Under the pieces are notes generated by a model that made no database searches, was not told the origin of the DNA, and saw nothing but the letters and a program-made list of their open reading frames with translations. Position numbers and translations under genes: made by a program. Shown here piece after piece: positions 12,474 through 24,240 of a DNA stretch of 64,000 bases. Source of the DNA: Leptidea sinapis (lineage: Eukaryota > Arthropoda > Insecta > Lepidoptera > Pieridae); NCBI RefSeq assembly GCF_905404315.1, contig NC_066304.1, forward strand, positions 558,001 to 622,000, given 5' to 3'. Positions within the stretch are counted from its first letter, which is position 1. Every line of letters starts with the position of its first letter.

Positions 12474-12642
12474 TGAGGGTTGAGCAGTTAACTGTTAAGT
12501 AGATCCTGTAGATGGAGCCACATACGAAGAGTTGAATAAACATACCAGGATTTACGGATCATCCGGCATACGGATGGTTGGCTTGGTTGGTAGAGCGCTG
12601 GGACCCCGAGAGGTGCGGGTTCGAATCCCTCATCGCCGACAA
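12474..12642 (+). repeat. tRNA-related SINE, type 1, copy 2
   Basis: Same order as copy 1: leader 'gggttgagcagttaactgt.aagtagatcctgtagatg.agccac', then the tRNA-like part with a degenerate A box (tggcttggttgg) and a clear B box (ggttcgaatcc). It is more diverged, and the anticodon arm is shortened. Confidence 0.65.
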
Positions 12643-12838
12643 ATTTATTTTATATTATTATTATTATATATTTATAAATTTATATGTATACTTAATAATG
12701 TAAACTGAATAATATCGCTTAAAATAACAAACTGTTTAGGCTGTATGTCTGCATTGTAAAGTCTCGCCAGTCATCACTTTTTGTCATAAAAAAGTACATT
12801 GACGCAACTAGTGTACCTACTATATAATAAGTTTGTAA

Positions 12839-13031
12839 AATTATCCAAATGATTTGAGTTTTCTTTACTGTTAATTCCGCCAATATTTGTCTTTAAACAA
12901 TTCGACGCGTGTTTCACCTCTACACGAGGCATCCTCAGGACGTGTTGTCTCGCCAAAATCTGGCACGAGACAAAGTCAGTCTCGTATTGGCGGAATTAAC
13001 ACTACAGAAAACTCAAATCATTTGGATAATT
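12839..13031. repeat. 193-bp inverted-repeat (foldback/MITE-like) element
   Basis: 47-bp arms 12,839-12,885 and 12,985-13,031 are reverse complements with two mismatches. The approximately 100-bp loop contains 'cctctacacgaggcatcctc' and two 'gcacgagac'-type blocks. No transposase is present. It is probably a non-autonomous foldback element. Confidence 0.7.
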
Positions 13032-13254
13032 ATGGATTTCCGCAAAGTAATTTTTTTTTTTTGTAAAATTGTTGAAAGTTTTTAATGTTAATAATAGTAA
13101 TAAAATTTTGAAGTTATATTGTAATTAGTTTTAAGTACTGATATTGTGTAGTTTAGTATATTATTAAATTTTCTCTTAATTAATAATTTATAACATGCGA
13201 CAATTGTGGTAGGTACACGGTAAAACCCGAACGGGTTTATGTTTGTACTTAGTT

Positions 13255-13600
13255 TTAAGTAAAATGCCTCCCCCAAAGATTTCCACGGCGATCGGTCCTG
13301 CGCTGCCCTCATCCAACATATTCCGGCAATCTTGACCAGATCGTCTGTCCATCTTGTCTGACCAAGACTGCGTCTTCCGGTACGTGGTCGCCATTCGAGG
13401 ACTTTACTGTCCCAACGCCCATCTGTCCGTTGTACTATGTGCCCTGCCCACTACCACTTCAATTTCGCAATCATTTGGACTATGTCGGACTTTGGTTCTC
13501 CTACGGATCGCCTCATTTCTGATTCGATCTCGCAGGGAAACTCCGAGCATAGCGCTCTCCATTGCTATCTGAGCGACCTTGAGCTGTCTTTTGTAACATA
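13255..13600 (-). mobile_element. RTE-type LINE 3' coding fragment
   Basis: The minus strand encodes, across two frames, blocks typical of the C-terminus of lepidopteran RTE-like LINE proteins: GVSLRDRIRNEAIRRRTKV, then TDRWALG, then MATTYRKTQSW/KMDRRSGQD (a frameshifted VLEWRPRTGRRS..GRPPTRWTDD region), then MRAAQDRSPWKSLGEAF. Frameshifts make it a pseudogene. The plus-strand ORFs here are its antisense shadows. A second copy lies at 36,401-36,560. Confidence 0.75.
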
Positions 13601-15290
13601 CTTGTTTGTGTGTAAATAAATAAAAAACTCGTAACTATGGGACTATTTTTATTATTTATTTTGTGAAAATTTGTTCTGTCGTTCCATAAAGTTGCGTATA
13701 CTTACCGTTTTGTAAACGACGACATTCATATTTGTAAATATCTGAACTGAATTAAAAAATGAATTATAGTTTGATTTGCTACCTACTTCACCTCGACATT
13801 ATTTTGACCTGTGCGTCTAGACTCTAGACCTCTGGACCTCTCTAAATAACCAAATATCGTAAACCGGCCTTGGCCAAATGGCCTTTTTAAATATATTTTA
13901 AAGATATAATCTAATATTAAATTCATTTATAAACGCCAATGTGGTCCTGATATCCTAATTCAATACTTCAATAATACAGACAGACAAACAAGCGATACTA
14001 AAACTTTTAAATTTAAATAAAAGTTAACAAAATAACAACCAAATTCAAAAAAACTATTCCAAAACAATTATTATGTATAATGTAAGAATATATACTAAAA
14101 AGTAATGATATAATAATAATAATTGCGTATTCTTCTGCAACTTAATAACCAACTTATTTCTAGAGTTCTCCTCAGTAAAATGGAATGAAAAATACTACAC
14201 TACCTAAAAGTCATTCAAATTATTACGACAATATAATGTAGTTACAATTAATGTTATTTTTTGAGAACTGTGAAAATATTATATTGATTTGGAATAGTTT
14301 TTAAATTGAAACTTTCAGTACATCGTCTCAAACTTTTTCGTTTGTATGTTGCATGTCGCGTTTCGGTCCGGCGGCGCCTATAATTCGCTGACCGTGTAGT
14401 GTATAGACTATTACTCATTTAGTTGGAGACTTAGTCTACTTTTATTATTTCCCATTATCATTCCAATTTTCCAAGTATAAAATTAAGATTGATAAAGGGA
14501 TTTTTATACCCTTAATGGAATATTATTCCAAAAATCTTTAGTTAAAATAATGTCTATAATGTGAAAAAAAAATTCACTTTTACTGTGGATTCATAAATCC
14601 ACACAATCCTTTTTTTTTTTGAAGTCGTTTGTTTTATGATAAAAATCATATTGAATTCAAATATGGAACATGTCATTCACATGTGAATATTCAATATGTG
14701 TTTCTTCACGATGGCGCCAATCGTTGTTAAATAATTTTATCGTTAAGCGGAATAAAACCTCGCCACCCACTCGCGACATATCAACATATTGAACGTAGTG
14801 TTTAAATTCTCTTTGGACATATTATATTAGAGGATGAGTGAAGCCCGTTTCCTATTCGTACCTAAGAGTAACCAGGTGCATTAGATAATAATTTATATTT
14901 CTAGATGGAGTCTGTTGCTGTTTAGACAGCCGATAAAAATAGGTCAGGTTTAAAACTTTAGTGTCCGTGACAAGCTACGTCTTACACTCGCGATTTGTAT
15001 GATCACTTTGTGTTAGTGTGCGTGCATTGCTCAAAATAAAGGGTTAACTCTAAACTCACTTTTTTTTCGACATTTTAAGTACGGAAGTCTCACTCCGCAA
15101 AAGAGACCTCTTTTATTTAAATTAAAATTCCCTGTTCAAACATCAAATCCATGACGCGTAATATTGTTCAAAAGTTATGAACATAATTGCTATACAATTT
15201 TGGTCTTGATGCATGAGATTTTTTGGAACCACTTTTGGTCATTGTTCTTTGGTACAATATTCAAAAGAATTGTCAAGAGGCCTTTATTTG
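13601..15290. other. No recognisable gene
   Basis: AT-rich sequence with only short chance ORFs. Slightly GC-richer patches at 14,340-14,400 and 14,700-14,790 show no exon or promoter signature I can defend. Confidence 0.4.
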
Positions 15291-15294
15291 GAAA

Positions 15295-15406
15295 ATTTGA
15301 AGACCCCTATAGCCCAGTCCAGTCCCGGGTTCGAATCCCGGTAGGTGCGAACATTTATATGATGAATATGGATGTTTGTTTCCGAGTCATGGATGTTTAT
15401 ATGTAT

Positions 15407-15412
<6 letters not shown>
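15295..15412 (+). repeat. tRNA-derived SINE type 2, left part
   Basis: B box ggttcgaatcc at 15,328-15,338, then 'ggtaggtgcgaacatttatatgatgaatatggatgtttg', matching in reverse the SINE at 62,850-63,110. The A-box half is missing or degraded. The body is interrupted at about 15,412 by a LINE and resumes at about 16,606. Confidence 0.7.
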
Positions 15413-15441
<29 letters not shown>

Positions 15442-16605
15442 TTGACACACCAACAGCATTACTTGAACAACTAACATTATTGTACATACAAAACATTAAA
15501 AATAATTATGGTCTTATAGGTTTATAATCTGGTATGAATGCCAGTTACTGGTGCATACACCACTCTCATTGCAAGACATTAATTAAAATACAAAATACAG
15601 TTCGACCTACAAATTTAACAAGGATTTTAAGCAGATAACTAACAATAATAGACACAATTTAACGAAGAAATAGTTTGTATGAATGTCAACTAACATATTA
15701 TTATTATTTACAAACAGAAATGTGCGGTTAGTTTTTTTTCAAAATTGTCACTGTGTCATGAAAAATATCAAAATCTTTTATGGACGCGGAAAATTGATTG
15801 TACTCAGAACACATCCTTGATAATGGAGAATGTTTAAGGGCATTTGTCCTACTTACTGGTTCCACAAGTATGTTAGTAATCGGATTTCGTGGGTATCTGT
15901 GCGGGATTTTGAAATTTATTTTATCCAACAATTCACTGCACGCTGTCTGTCCTGATAACAGCTTTTTGAGGAATGTTGGATCCAGTATTATGCGGCGATT
16001 GTAGAGTGACAACATTTTAAAGTGTTTCAGCCGCTGGTCGTAGGTGGCCTTATGAAAGATGCCGGAACTATGATATGCCAAGTTCTAGTAAAGGATCTTT
16101 GTAGTCTCTCTAAACGTTGAGAAGGTGCTGCGTATTGGGGACTCCACACAACTGATGCAAATTCTAATTTGCTGCGAACCAGTGAGTTATAAAGAATTAT
16201 TTTGGTTTGAGGAGAAACAAATCCTTTTGTGTTTCTTTTAAGGAAACCTAACATCCTGGCTGCTTGTTTTACTGTCGTGTCCATGTGTACTTTGAATTTC
16301 AATTGTGAGTCCATTGTCACGCCCAAATCTCGAATCTCAGTTACCTCTTGTAACTTATCGGACTGTAAATTATACGATGATGGAAATTGTATTTTTTTCT
16401 TTGTGTACTTAATGTGATAAGATTTCTTTGTGTTAATAACCATACCATTTAATTTACACCACATATTTATTGCATCAAGATCAGCTTGGATGAGCTCCAC
16501 ATCATTATTCGAACTAACAGTTTTAAATATTTTTAAGTCATCGGCAAAAACTGAGTATTTACAGTGATGTATAGAAGAGGTAATATCATTTATAAACACC
16601 GAGAA
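15413..16605 (-). mobile_element. 5'-truncated LINE inserted in the SINE
   Basis: A minus-strand ORF (16,599-16,027) carries the RT active-site FADD motif near its start, then 'RDLGVTMDSQLKF' and the thumb region. A frameshift near 16,080 moves the frame to 16,081-15,728, which runs to the C-terminal stop. The (TTTA)n run at 15,408-15,440 is the element's own (TAAA)n tail. ORF1, the endonuclease and most of RT are missing, so it is a dead-on-arrival insertion. It is flanked on both sides by halves of one SINE. Confidence 0.85.
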
Positions 16606-16735
16606 GAGAATTTATGTATGTTTAAGTAAGTATATTGTATTAAATATATCGTTGTCTTGTACTCATAGTATAGGTCATGCCTTGTTTGGGGCAAGATAAT
16701 TTGTGTAAGAGTGTCAATATTATATTATAATGTTA
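16606..16735 (+). repeat. tRNA-derived SINE type 2, right part
   Basis: 'tatgtttaagtaagtatattgtattaaatatatcgt.gtcttgta', then 'gccttgtttggggcaagataatttgtgtaagagtgtcaata' matches the 3' part of the SINE at 62,850-62,990 (reverse). It continues the sequence broken at 15,412. Confidence 0.75.
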
Positions 16736-16835
16736 ATATCCGGACGACCTAGCCTTGCTCGGATTTTTAAGAATGTGCAAAACCTACTTGAACAAAAAAA
16801 TTGAAACTAATAGAAATTAATAATAAAACTAATAG

Positions 16836-17280
16836 GACTTTTGGATTCGAACCGGGGTCTTCACCCAATGAGCTGAGCTATTACAGTCTTGTATATAGTG
16901 GCGAAATTTACCTTTGTATTCTAATTTTATTGTAGCTGTTTCTCATTAAAAAGCGGATAAAACTTCATTTTTTAAAGTTGAGACCTAGCTAGATCGATTT
17001 AACGCCACCGAAATCCCATGCATACAAAATTTTATGAAAATCGTTGGAGCCGTTTCCGAGATTCAGATTATATATACAAGAATTACTCGTTTAAAGATAT
17101 AAGATACCATAGACTGGGAATGGAGCGACCACCCCTAAGTGTGAAGAAGAAACTCAGCGGCAGTATCTTCCACCCGTTCTTTCTCAGGTCTGAGGCATAA
17201 ATTTTCGAATGGCTACTTTTTAGTTTTTGACGTTCATTACTAATTGATTTCAGATCCTCTTTTGAATAAAATTATTAGAA
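16836..17280. repeat. Mosaic of SINE and LINE 3' fragments
   Basis: 16,838-16,900 on the minus strand contains a tRNA-like B box (ggttcgaatcc) and 'tagctcagctcattgggtg'. 17,000-17,100 (+) contains 'gaaaatcgttggagccgtttccgagattcag', a 3'-UTR block I recognise from insect LINEs. 17,108-17,275 (+) is a family Z 3' end ('gactgggaatggagcgacc', '..ctcaggtctgaggca', 'ttttgaataaaat'). Confidence 0.55.
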
Positions 17281-17388
17281 TTAGAAATTAGAAATAGACA
17301 CGTAAGTCCTACAATTTAACGTAGTTTGGAAGTTCGTTTATTTTGTTCAAAACTGCCACTAAATACTATTGTATCCTTAGATTTAGAA

Positions 17389-17760
17389 TTGGTCTCCGCT
17401 GCGCTACTACTAGATGCCGTACTACCTTTACAATAGCTTTTTTACTATTTTGTAACATACGCTCCGTATTATTTTACATTGATATTCATAAAATACAATA
17501 TACTTACTGATGATATGTGATCCCAGTGTCTTTCTTATTTCTTGTAGCAGGTATCATTTTTACAAAGTTTTACTACGTAACTCGGCATTTTAGTTTCAAT
17601 TATCAGCAAAGTTTAACAGAAGTTGTGGCACGTCAACGTCACACATTGTTCGAGACTGGATTGAGTACGCCCACTTGGGCGTAGTATTAGTTGCTACACT
17701 ACTACGCCTACGTTGCGTGAGTACTCCTGCGGTATCTAGTTGGAGCGCAGCGGAGACCAA
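17389..17760. mobile_element. MITE-like element with long terminal inverted repeats
   Basis: It opens with ttggtctccgctgcgct (17,389-17,405) and closes with the exact reverse complement (17,744-17,760). Similarity continues inward for about 20 more bases. It is 372 bp long with no ORF of transposase type. No clear target-site duplication was found, so the superfamily is not assigned. Confidence 0.7.
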
Positions 17761-18552
17761 ATATTGTGTCAACAACATTTACAAAAGCCACTAACACCAC
17801 CAAAACTCCTTAAAATGTATTATATCAATTTAGCTAAGCATATGTACAGAAAACCTTTAATATATTTTGTAATTAATAATTAATTTCTATAATATTTTGC
17901 TGATGCCAAGTAAAACATTAATATTACTAATTTAGACCAATATATTCCGCGATGGCATTGGTCTTGCTGGAAGGCAATTTTTAATATGACATGTTAAAAA
18001 TGATTAAACATAGTATTGTTTTAAACATAGTTTCGGTATTATATGAAGCCAAGTAATGGCAAGTATTTATTCCTAGATGTAACGACAATAATGCGACTTC
18101 GCAATCGTTAGCACTATGTTATTTTTAAAGCCCAAACTAATTGTGAGCATTATTTCATTAGCTACGCAATACAGATGTTGAAACTGAATCAGTTATTTGT
18201 AGCAATAATGTAATTTTACACCTACCGCGTACCATTCACTTCACTATACACGAAGTGTGACTTGCACCCATCAAATAACCAAGGTTTTGTGCAAAAGAAA
18301 TCGTTTTTTATAGCGTTTAATCTAGTTGTGATATATCACGTTTTAGTTACAGCCAGTAACGTTATAAGTCTTAAAATGTGGAAGGAATAATGCCGAGAAC
18401 GCGCTTCTTTCGTACTTTAAAAGTTTTGTGATTCGTTGTGCTACTTTAACCCGCAAACAGGCAGTAAGCTGCAACTTATACAGCTTTTGTAAATAAAAGG
18501 TAAATAAGGCATTATTATAGGGTTAAATATTGTTATGATTTTTTAGAGCCAA
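17761..18552. other. No recognisable gene
   Basis: AT-rich sequence with no supported coding, RNA or repeat feature. Confidence 0.45.
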
Positions 18553-18975
18553 ATGGTATTACCCGCCGTGATGGCAAATGTCCATGAGACTGGTGCCTTG
18601 GGCACGGGGAAGGGCGCTGGTGTCGACACTCTGGCTACTTCTCATGTCCAAGTTACGTCAGTTGGTGCTGGGGCTGCTGCTTCTACTGCCGAAGACAGCA
18701 AGCGTCCCAAATATGTCGGTCTCAATAAGTCTTACATTTTTGTGCCGTTTGGTGTCGAGACACTTGGCCCGTGGGGCCCAGAGGCGCGAAGAGTGTACAA
18801 AGTACTATCTTACCAAATTTACCATCTTAACTGGCAGCTATTTCGGTCAACGGAACAGCCTAGCTGTCCAACCCGGAAATGCTGCCAGCATTCTTGGTAC
18901 GCTTCCACGTAATGATAGTTTTATTTTTATTTAGTCTTAGTATTGTAAATATAGTTATAAAATTTGTTTTGTTTG
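18553..18975 (+). mobile_element. LINE coding-end fragment (VETLGPWG type)
   Basis: One frame reads 'FVPFGVETLGPWGPEARR'. The next frame continues with 'QRNSLAVQPGNAASILGTLP' before a stop. These blocks are familiar from the C-terminal end of polyproteins of insect non-LTR elements. The frameshift near 18,800 and missing upstream domains mark a truncated dead copy. The sequence is clearly GC-richer than its flanks. Confidence 0.6.
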
Positions 18976-19742
18976 AATAAAATATACAGTAGTTATGATT
19001 TTCAAACGTTATATGTAGTAAGTATTAAAATGGTGAAAGAGTAATGCCGATGCCGTGCTCTCTTTCACACTTCCCAATAATATCATGGGAAGCGATAGGA
19101 CGGGCTACTGATTTTCATTTCTATAAAACTTTTGCTTCTATTTTTTTGACCCTACACATGTCTTGCACTAAACCTGCGTGAAAGAACGCTTGCAGGGAAA
19201 ATGTCCTACTTACTTGGACTGCTTTCGAAGTTGGCTTCTAATAAAATAGCTTCTTGAAGGTTAAAAAACACACTCAATGTAATCAAAACCCACGAAAATA
19301 GGGCTGATGAAAAGAATTAAGTAAAGAACATTTTTTGCTTTCAAAGCAAAGCTTTCAACCATTACTTCAAAATTTTCAAAGATTATAGTTAAAAAGAAGT
19401 TAAGTCTAAAAAAGTTAATTGTTGTTCCTTACAAAACATAGAGAAAACCTTTGTGAAAGTAAAAAGTTGTTTTTGTAAGATTAAGCTTAGTAACTATCTT
19501 CGATTGCCATAAAGAGATTGCCTTAAGTCCTGTATATTTGAATAACTTTGCGAAACTACCTTTACCTCTCAAGGCTGAAGCTTGAGGGTTTTCGAATTGC
19601 GTGAGAAGTTTACTTTCCATTTCTCAAACCACGTGACGAAGATTGTAATACAAATTAATTCATTGTTTATTGAAATATAATCTCCGCGTTTTACCGGTAC
19701 GATTAACAGAATAAATAACCAATGACATTCTATACATTAATG
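18976..19742. other. No recognisable gene
   Basis: No supported feature. The minus ORF at 19,429-19,620 has no recognisable content. Confidence 0.45.
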
Positions 19743-19960
19743 GCCGTTTTCAATAACCTATCTATCCTTAGTTTAACTTACTAGAGGTAGACAAATCAAT
19801 CCTTTTACGCTTTCTTACATTTCAATTACCTATCGACAGATAGCTATTGGACTATAACTAATAACAAACTATATTGGATATAACTATGGATAGGTAAGAT
19901 CTTGTCATTAAACGGTGATAGCAATCTATCCGTAACTAGAGATACGTTATTGAAAACGGC
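19743..19960. mobile_element. MITE-like element, family M, complete copy
   Basis: Terminal inverted repeats gccgttttcaataac (19,743-) and gttattgaaaacggc (-19,960) continue inward (ctatct/agata). It is 218 bp with no ORF. The right half recurs in inverted orientation at 35,465-35,561. The target-site duplication is unclear. Confidence 0.7.
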
Positions 19961-19989
19961 TGATAGACAAATTACGCCTGCTATATCTA

Positions 19990-20460
19990 TACATCATCAT
20001 CATCATCAGCCAGAAAACATCCACTGCTGGACAAAGGGCTCTCCCAAAGGTCCTGCGCTGCCCTCATCCAACGTATTCCGGCGATCTTGACTTTGGGCAA
20101 ATGGGCAAGAGGCTCACGTGATAGGAAGTAATGAGGACACGGCCCATCGACATGTGCAACACCAGGGGTCAAGAGATGCGTTGCCGGCTTCTAAGTCGGT
20201 AGTATGCTCTAATCTTGACGATACCTAAATTGTATCGGTTTGGGAAAACAGTACCCGGTAATTGATTCCAATTTCCATATAGTGCGAGGCAAAAAACTTC
20301 ATGCAAAGTGCGTAGTTGTAAAATGCCAGACGTCAACATGATGAGGGTGGATTTTCACATTTCAAAGTAATGTACGGTGGTGGAAATTAGCTGCTGGTAT
20401 TCACCTGAATAATTCCTCTGAACACTCCTGTGATATATGGGGTAACTTAATGTCATTTAG
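19990..20460 (-). mobile_element. LINE 3'-end fragments
   Basis: 19,990-20,075 matches the RTE-type 3' terminus (ccactgctggacaaagg..tccc; catcat tail). 20,095-20,460 on the minus strand encodes degraded 'NVKIHPHHVDVWHFTTTHF', parallel to the family A 'HPHHLDVWRSSTVRFSRSF' block, then 'GVAHVDGPCPHYFLSREPLA'. This indicates the C-terminus of a related but distinct jockey/CR1-like family. Several stops are present. Confidence 0.6.
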
Positions 20461-20929
20461 TACATCATTTGTATATAAATCACCACATTACGAGTATGTA
20501 GTACAAACTCAGGCAAACGCTTGCCGTTATTTCGAATTGGTGAAGCTTTTAATGTAAATTTTAATCATATTGATATTTTGTGCACGTCAGTTGGAATGTT
20601 TAAAAATCAAATACTACAAGTATTGGAATCGTAACTAATACTTTTTATATTGTTTAAAATATATAGTTTGTTACACTTTTTAACTGTTTTATTTGTATCT
20701 ATTACATTTTAACCTTGTAATGTTTATCTTTCTCAATTTTTATAATTAATCTGTGGTTAACGGTGCTGGTGGCACATTTAGTATTACCTTATAATGTAAT
20801 AGTAAGATCTAATGTTTCACTGTTTGTTTACCCCAATAAATAAAATAAAATATTTATAACCTTAAAGAGTTATGAGTATAGTAGGTTCGTCGAACTACAT
20901 TCTCTGTTGATAAATAAAGGCAAAAATTG

Positions 20930-21075
20930 GGGGTTTATGAGAAATAGTGACAAGGCGAGCAAGACCTGATCGTAAGAGCTGATGCTCCCTGTCCATTGAA
21001 ATGCTGTGCAGCTCAGTATTTTTGAATTGCCGTTGCAATTGCGGTGGCCACTTTGGACGTTAAGATCTATAGAGC
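20930..21075 (-). repeat. Family P repeat, fragment
   Basis: 'gacaaggcgagcaagacctgatcgtaagagctgatgctccctgtccattgaaatgctgtgcagctcag' aligns with the first third of the family P unit, with many substitutions. It is truncated at about 21,070. Confidence 0.55.
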
Positions 21076-22681
21076 GTACTTTGACTTTGCTCAGACTTTA
21101 CTTACCTACCTTAAAACTACTTACCTAAAACTTAGCTGAATTCATTCATTATCTATGGCGCCATTTTAAGGCGAGACATAGCAATGCATGCGCATTAGGT
21201 ACTCTTTTATAGCATTACTATAACGCCACTGTTCTCTAATGATTTGTCGTAGCCCTCTCAGCAACTACTTCGTTTAACATCCTTTTATTGTATATTAGTT
21301 ATATTGTAATCAACATGTGAAATAGTTTTATTGTGTAGTATTCTAGTACATTGGTTGTCGACATAAAAAACACATTAATGTCTTTACATAGACTAAGTAT
21401 CGTTCGTGTATTCATTAGCAAACAAAAACAAAGGCTATTGCACAATACAGTTTACTATTTCGCGACGATAGAGTCGCTTAGAATATACGGACGCTGTTTG
21501 CTCTACTTTCTCGATATTACATCAATTCAATGATATTTTATCTCCTTGTATTGTTATTTGATATTGCTGCTGTAATTACGGATAATGTTACGTTGGTTAG
21601 CAGTAAAACTGTATACTAGCGACACGCTAACAGGCATTTTGAAACATTCCTTCGTCATATACGTAAATTTACCGTAGAAAAACTATTGCACCTACATTAT
21701 ATGTTACATTTTTTTATAGTTTACGAAATATAACTGCGCAGTGATGTGTCACCTACATTACAAAAAGTGCAAGGACCTTCAAAACACGTAGATAGAAGAT
21801 GGCCACCTTCAATCTATGTCCACGCATGGCCAAACTGTGGAAAGGAGTCTTAGTTAATGTTTTAAGATAGATATAACATGAGTTATTATTAAAATGAAGC
21901 ATTCGATAAAATTCTATTCTTTAGTAATTTTACAAGCCTAGAAAAACTGACACTTATTTTCGCTACAATTTTAAAAATCAATCTTGTTTTTAAAAATACA
22001 ATGCGACAAGAGTAATGGAGGCCAAATTCGGAACTAACACTGTCGATTTTGAGTTGCAGATAAGTAATGTCATACATATGGACGATTAGTTGCAGATAGA
22101 TATCTATTAATCATAATTAATCATAATATTAAATATCTATTAATCATAATTCTGGTTGCTTCTGTTCTGCCCATTAAATTTCTGAAATATTACATTATGT
22201 ACAGTGTTTACATATTTTATACAATTTTGTTATTTAATCACTCTATTCGTAGTTTATGCTTATTGTACACCTCATAAGCCTCAACCTTGAAGTAGTGCTC
22301 TATCTACTCTCGACATGTAATGTTTTTTTTTTCTTTATATCGCACTTACAGATTAATATAAGTGCACTTAAATCTAGTCAAATGATCTGTGAGGTAAATA
22401 AAATAAATTTCAATAACAAATGTTCTGTTTAACAAAGTAAATAATAACATTTAAAATAATCTTTTCTGGACTTCAACTTCATGTGTATAACTAACACTTA
22501 TGGGTGTATATGGCAGGGAAATAGGTCGAAAAAATTTACTATCTAAATACACTGCAGACCTATGCAGACTTTCTCAATTAATATGTGCTTTCAATTCACT
22601 GTCATTTAATTATTATTTATAAAAAAAATAAGACGACATCAATTACACTCGTTACAATGTTGTTGACAAACTTGACAATTA
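21076..22681. other. No recognisable gene
   Basis: Only chance ORFs. A small direct repeat of 'atatctattaatcataatt' occurs at 22,101-22,150. Confidence 0.45.
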
Positions 22682-23904
22682 CGAGGGCGGCACTGAAAAT
22701 TTCGGGAATCAAGGAAGTGACACAACATTACTATTTAAAAATGTATTTATTGCTTTTCGAAGTATTGTCCGCGAAATTTGGCACATTTTTCCATACGATG
22801 GAACCAATTATTGAAGCAACCATTCCATTCGGAAGTTGGGGTCTCCAAAATGGCCGTTTTGTAGGCGTCCACAACTTCTTCAGGTGATGAAAATCTCTGA
22901 CCACGCAATTTATTCTTTATTTTAGGGAAAGTATAGAAATCATTAGTTCTTAGGTCGGGGCTGTACGGCGGATGGTCTAATAATTCTATATTTTCTTGCT
23001 CTAAAAACTCTTTTGTTCTGTGCGCGATGTGTGAACTCGCATTGTCGTGATGGCGGATGATGCGGCGGTTGCAGTTCTCTTTACGAAGTTCAGAAACGAC
23101 CTGTGGCACACAAATGCTAGCATACCATTCTGCATTAACCGTTCATTGTCCCTCAAGAGGAATAATCGCAATATGGCTGGTTTTGGAGACAAACGTGGCC
23201 ACCATTTTTTTGCAACACTCCGTGAACGAAAAATTTTTGTTGGCTTTAACTCATTTTCAAACACCCAAACTCGTAACTGGCTTTTTGTTTCGGGTTCGTA
23301 CGCGTATACAGCATTTGAGGATCCTGCGTGGAATCTTTCGAGTGTTCTGACGCACCAAGTAACGCGAGCCGCTTTTTGCTCTTCACAGAGCAAATGCGGT
23401 ATCCATCGGAAAAACTTTTTTTTACACCTAATTGTTCATGCAAGATTATTTGTATTTGACTCATGCCAATGTCTAAAGTTGTCTGAATTTCGCGGTATGT
23501 CACATGTCGATCTTCCTCAATCAGCTTACGCACAGCATCAACGTTTTCTTTGGTGACTGCAGTTTTTGGATGACCTTGACGGGGATCATCACTGAGCTTG
23601 ACACGTCCACGTTGAAATTCAGCAAACCAGCGATAAATTGTGGTTTTGGATGGGGCTTCATCACCAAATGCAGAAATCATCCGGTCAACACACTGTTTTT
23701 GTGTTAAACCACTTCGAAAGTCATAATAAATCATCGCTCTAGAATTTTCTCAAGTCAATTCCATTTTCTCAACGACTAAACAAGTTTGAAAAGACACTAT
23801 ACATGTCACTTGGATCTCCTATAACTCTATTCAAATTTTCAATTTAAAATCCAGTTTGACGGTAGTGACACCTTCAGGGAATACAAGAACTTTGGCACTT
23901 TTTG
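22682..23904 (-). mobile_element. Mariner transposon, decayed
   Basis: Outer TA dinucleotides lie at 22,680-22,681 and 23,905-23,906. Imperfect inverted ends pair the left 'gcactgaaaatttc...gaagtgacac' with the right (reverse) 'gtgccaaagttc...gaaggtgtcac'. The 1.22-kb span and a minus-strand transposase are typical of mariner. The boundaries are inferred by eye from the ends and the TA sites. Confidence 0.75.
22747..23734 (-). pseudogene. Mariner transposase pseudogene
   Basis: Cut-and-paste transposase in at least three frames. 23,734-23,246 gives the N-terminal HTH region (QKQCVDRMISAFGDEAPSKT, TIYRWFAEFQRGR) and the linker. Frame changes near 23,390 give 'YAYEPETKSQ' and 'WVFENELKPTK', and near 23,100 give 'RRIIRHHDNASSHIA', 'LLDHPPYSPDL' and 'FDNYF'-type ends down to the stop at 22,747. 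HHDNAS carries the second catalytic Asp and PYSPDL..NDF the third (DD34D layout). The first Asp region (TGDES in the family) is degraded to AGSSN. Frameshifts and the lost Asp mean it is inactive. Confidence 0.85.
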
Positions 23905-24114
23905 TACACTTTTCCAATAACCAATTTTATTGTGGAAAATGAGATTATAAGGCGTGAACTTTTGGATTTTCCAAACTATTGAGAAAATGTCTACTTTTTA
24001 GTTTACCTACTCTTCTTTAAAAGCGTGTTTTTAGCTTTTTTCTATTATAAGTTTTTTAGTGGTTTAGATTCCAAAATTAGATGCAACAGATTGTACGTTG
24101 GGGCCTCAATGTTC

Positions 24115-24240
24115 TGAAAATCAAATTCAAATAAACTTTATTCGATTAGGCTTAAACTAAGCGCTTTTAAATCGTCACAAATATTTATTTTAAATTACAG
24201 AATTTACCGTAAGTTCGTAAAAAGTTGAGCTCGTGAGAAG
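24115..24240 (-). repeat. Family X repeat 3' end
   Basis: 'caaattcaaataaactttattcgattaggcttaaactaagcgctttt' is the reverse complement of a LINE/SINE-like 3' end shared with 7,225-7,450 and with the 39,080-39,150 region. Confidence 0.55.

Noticed and set aside
15408..15440. (TTTA)n run as an independent microsatellite
   Set aside because: Position and orientation fit the (TAAA)n tail of the inserted LINE.
23047..23556. Plus-strand 169-codon ORF over the mariner
   Set aside because: It is the antisense shadow of the transposase reading frames.
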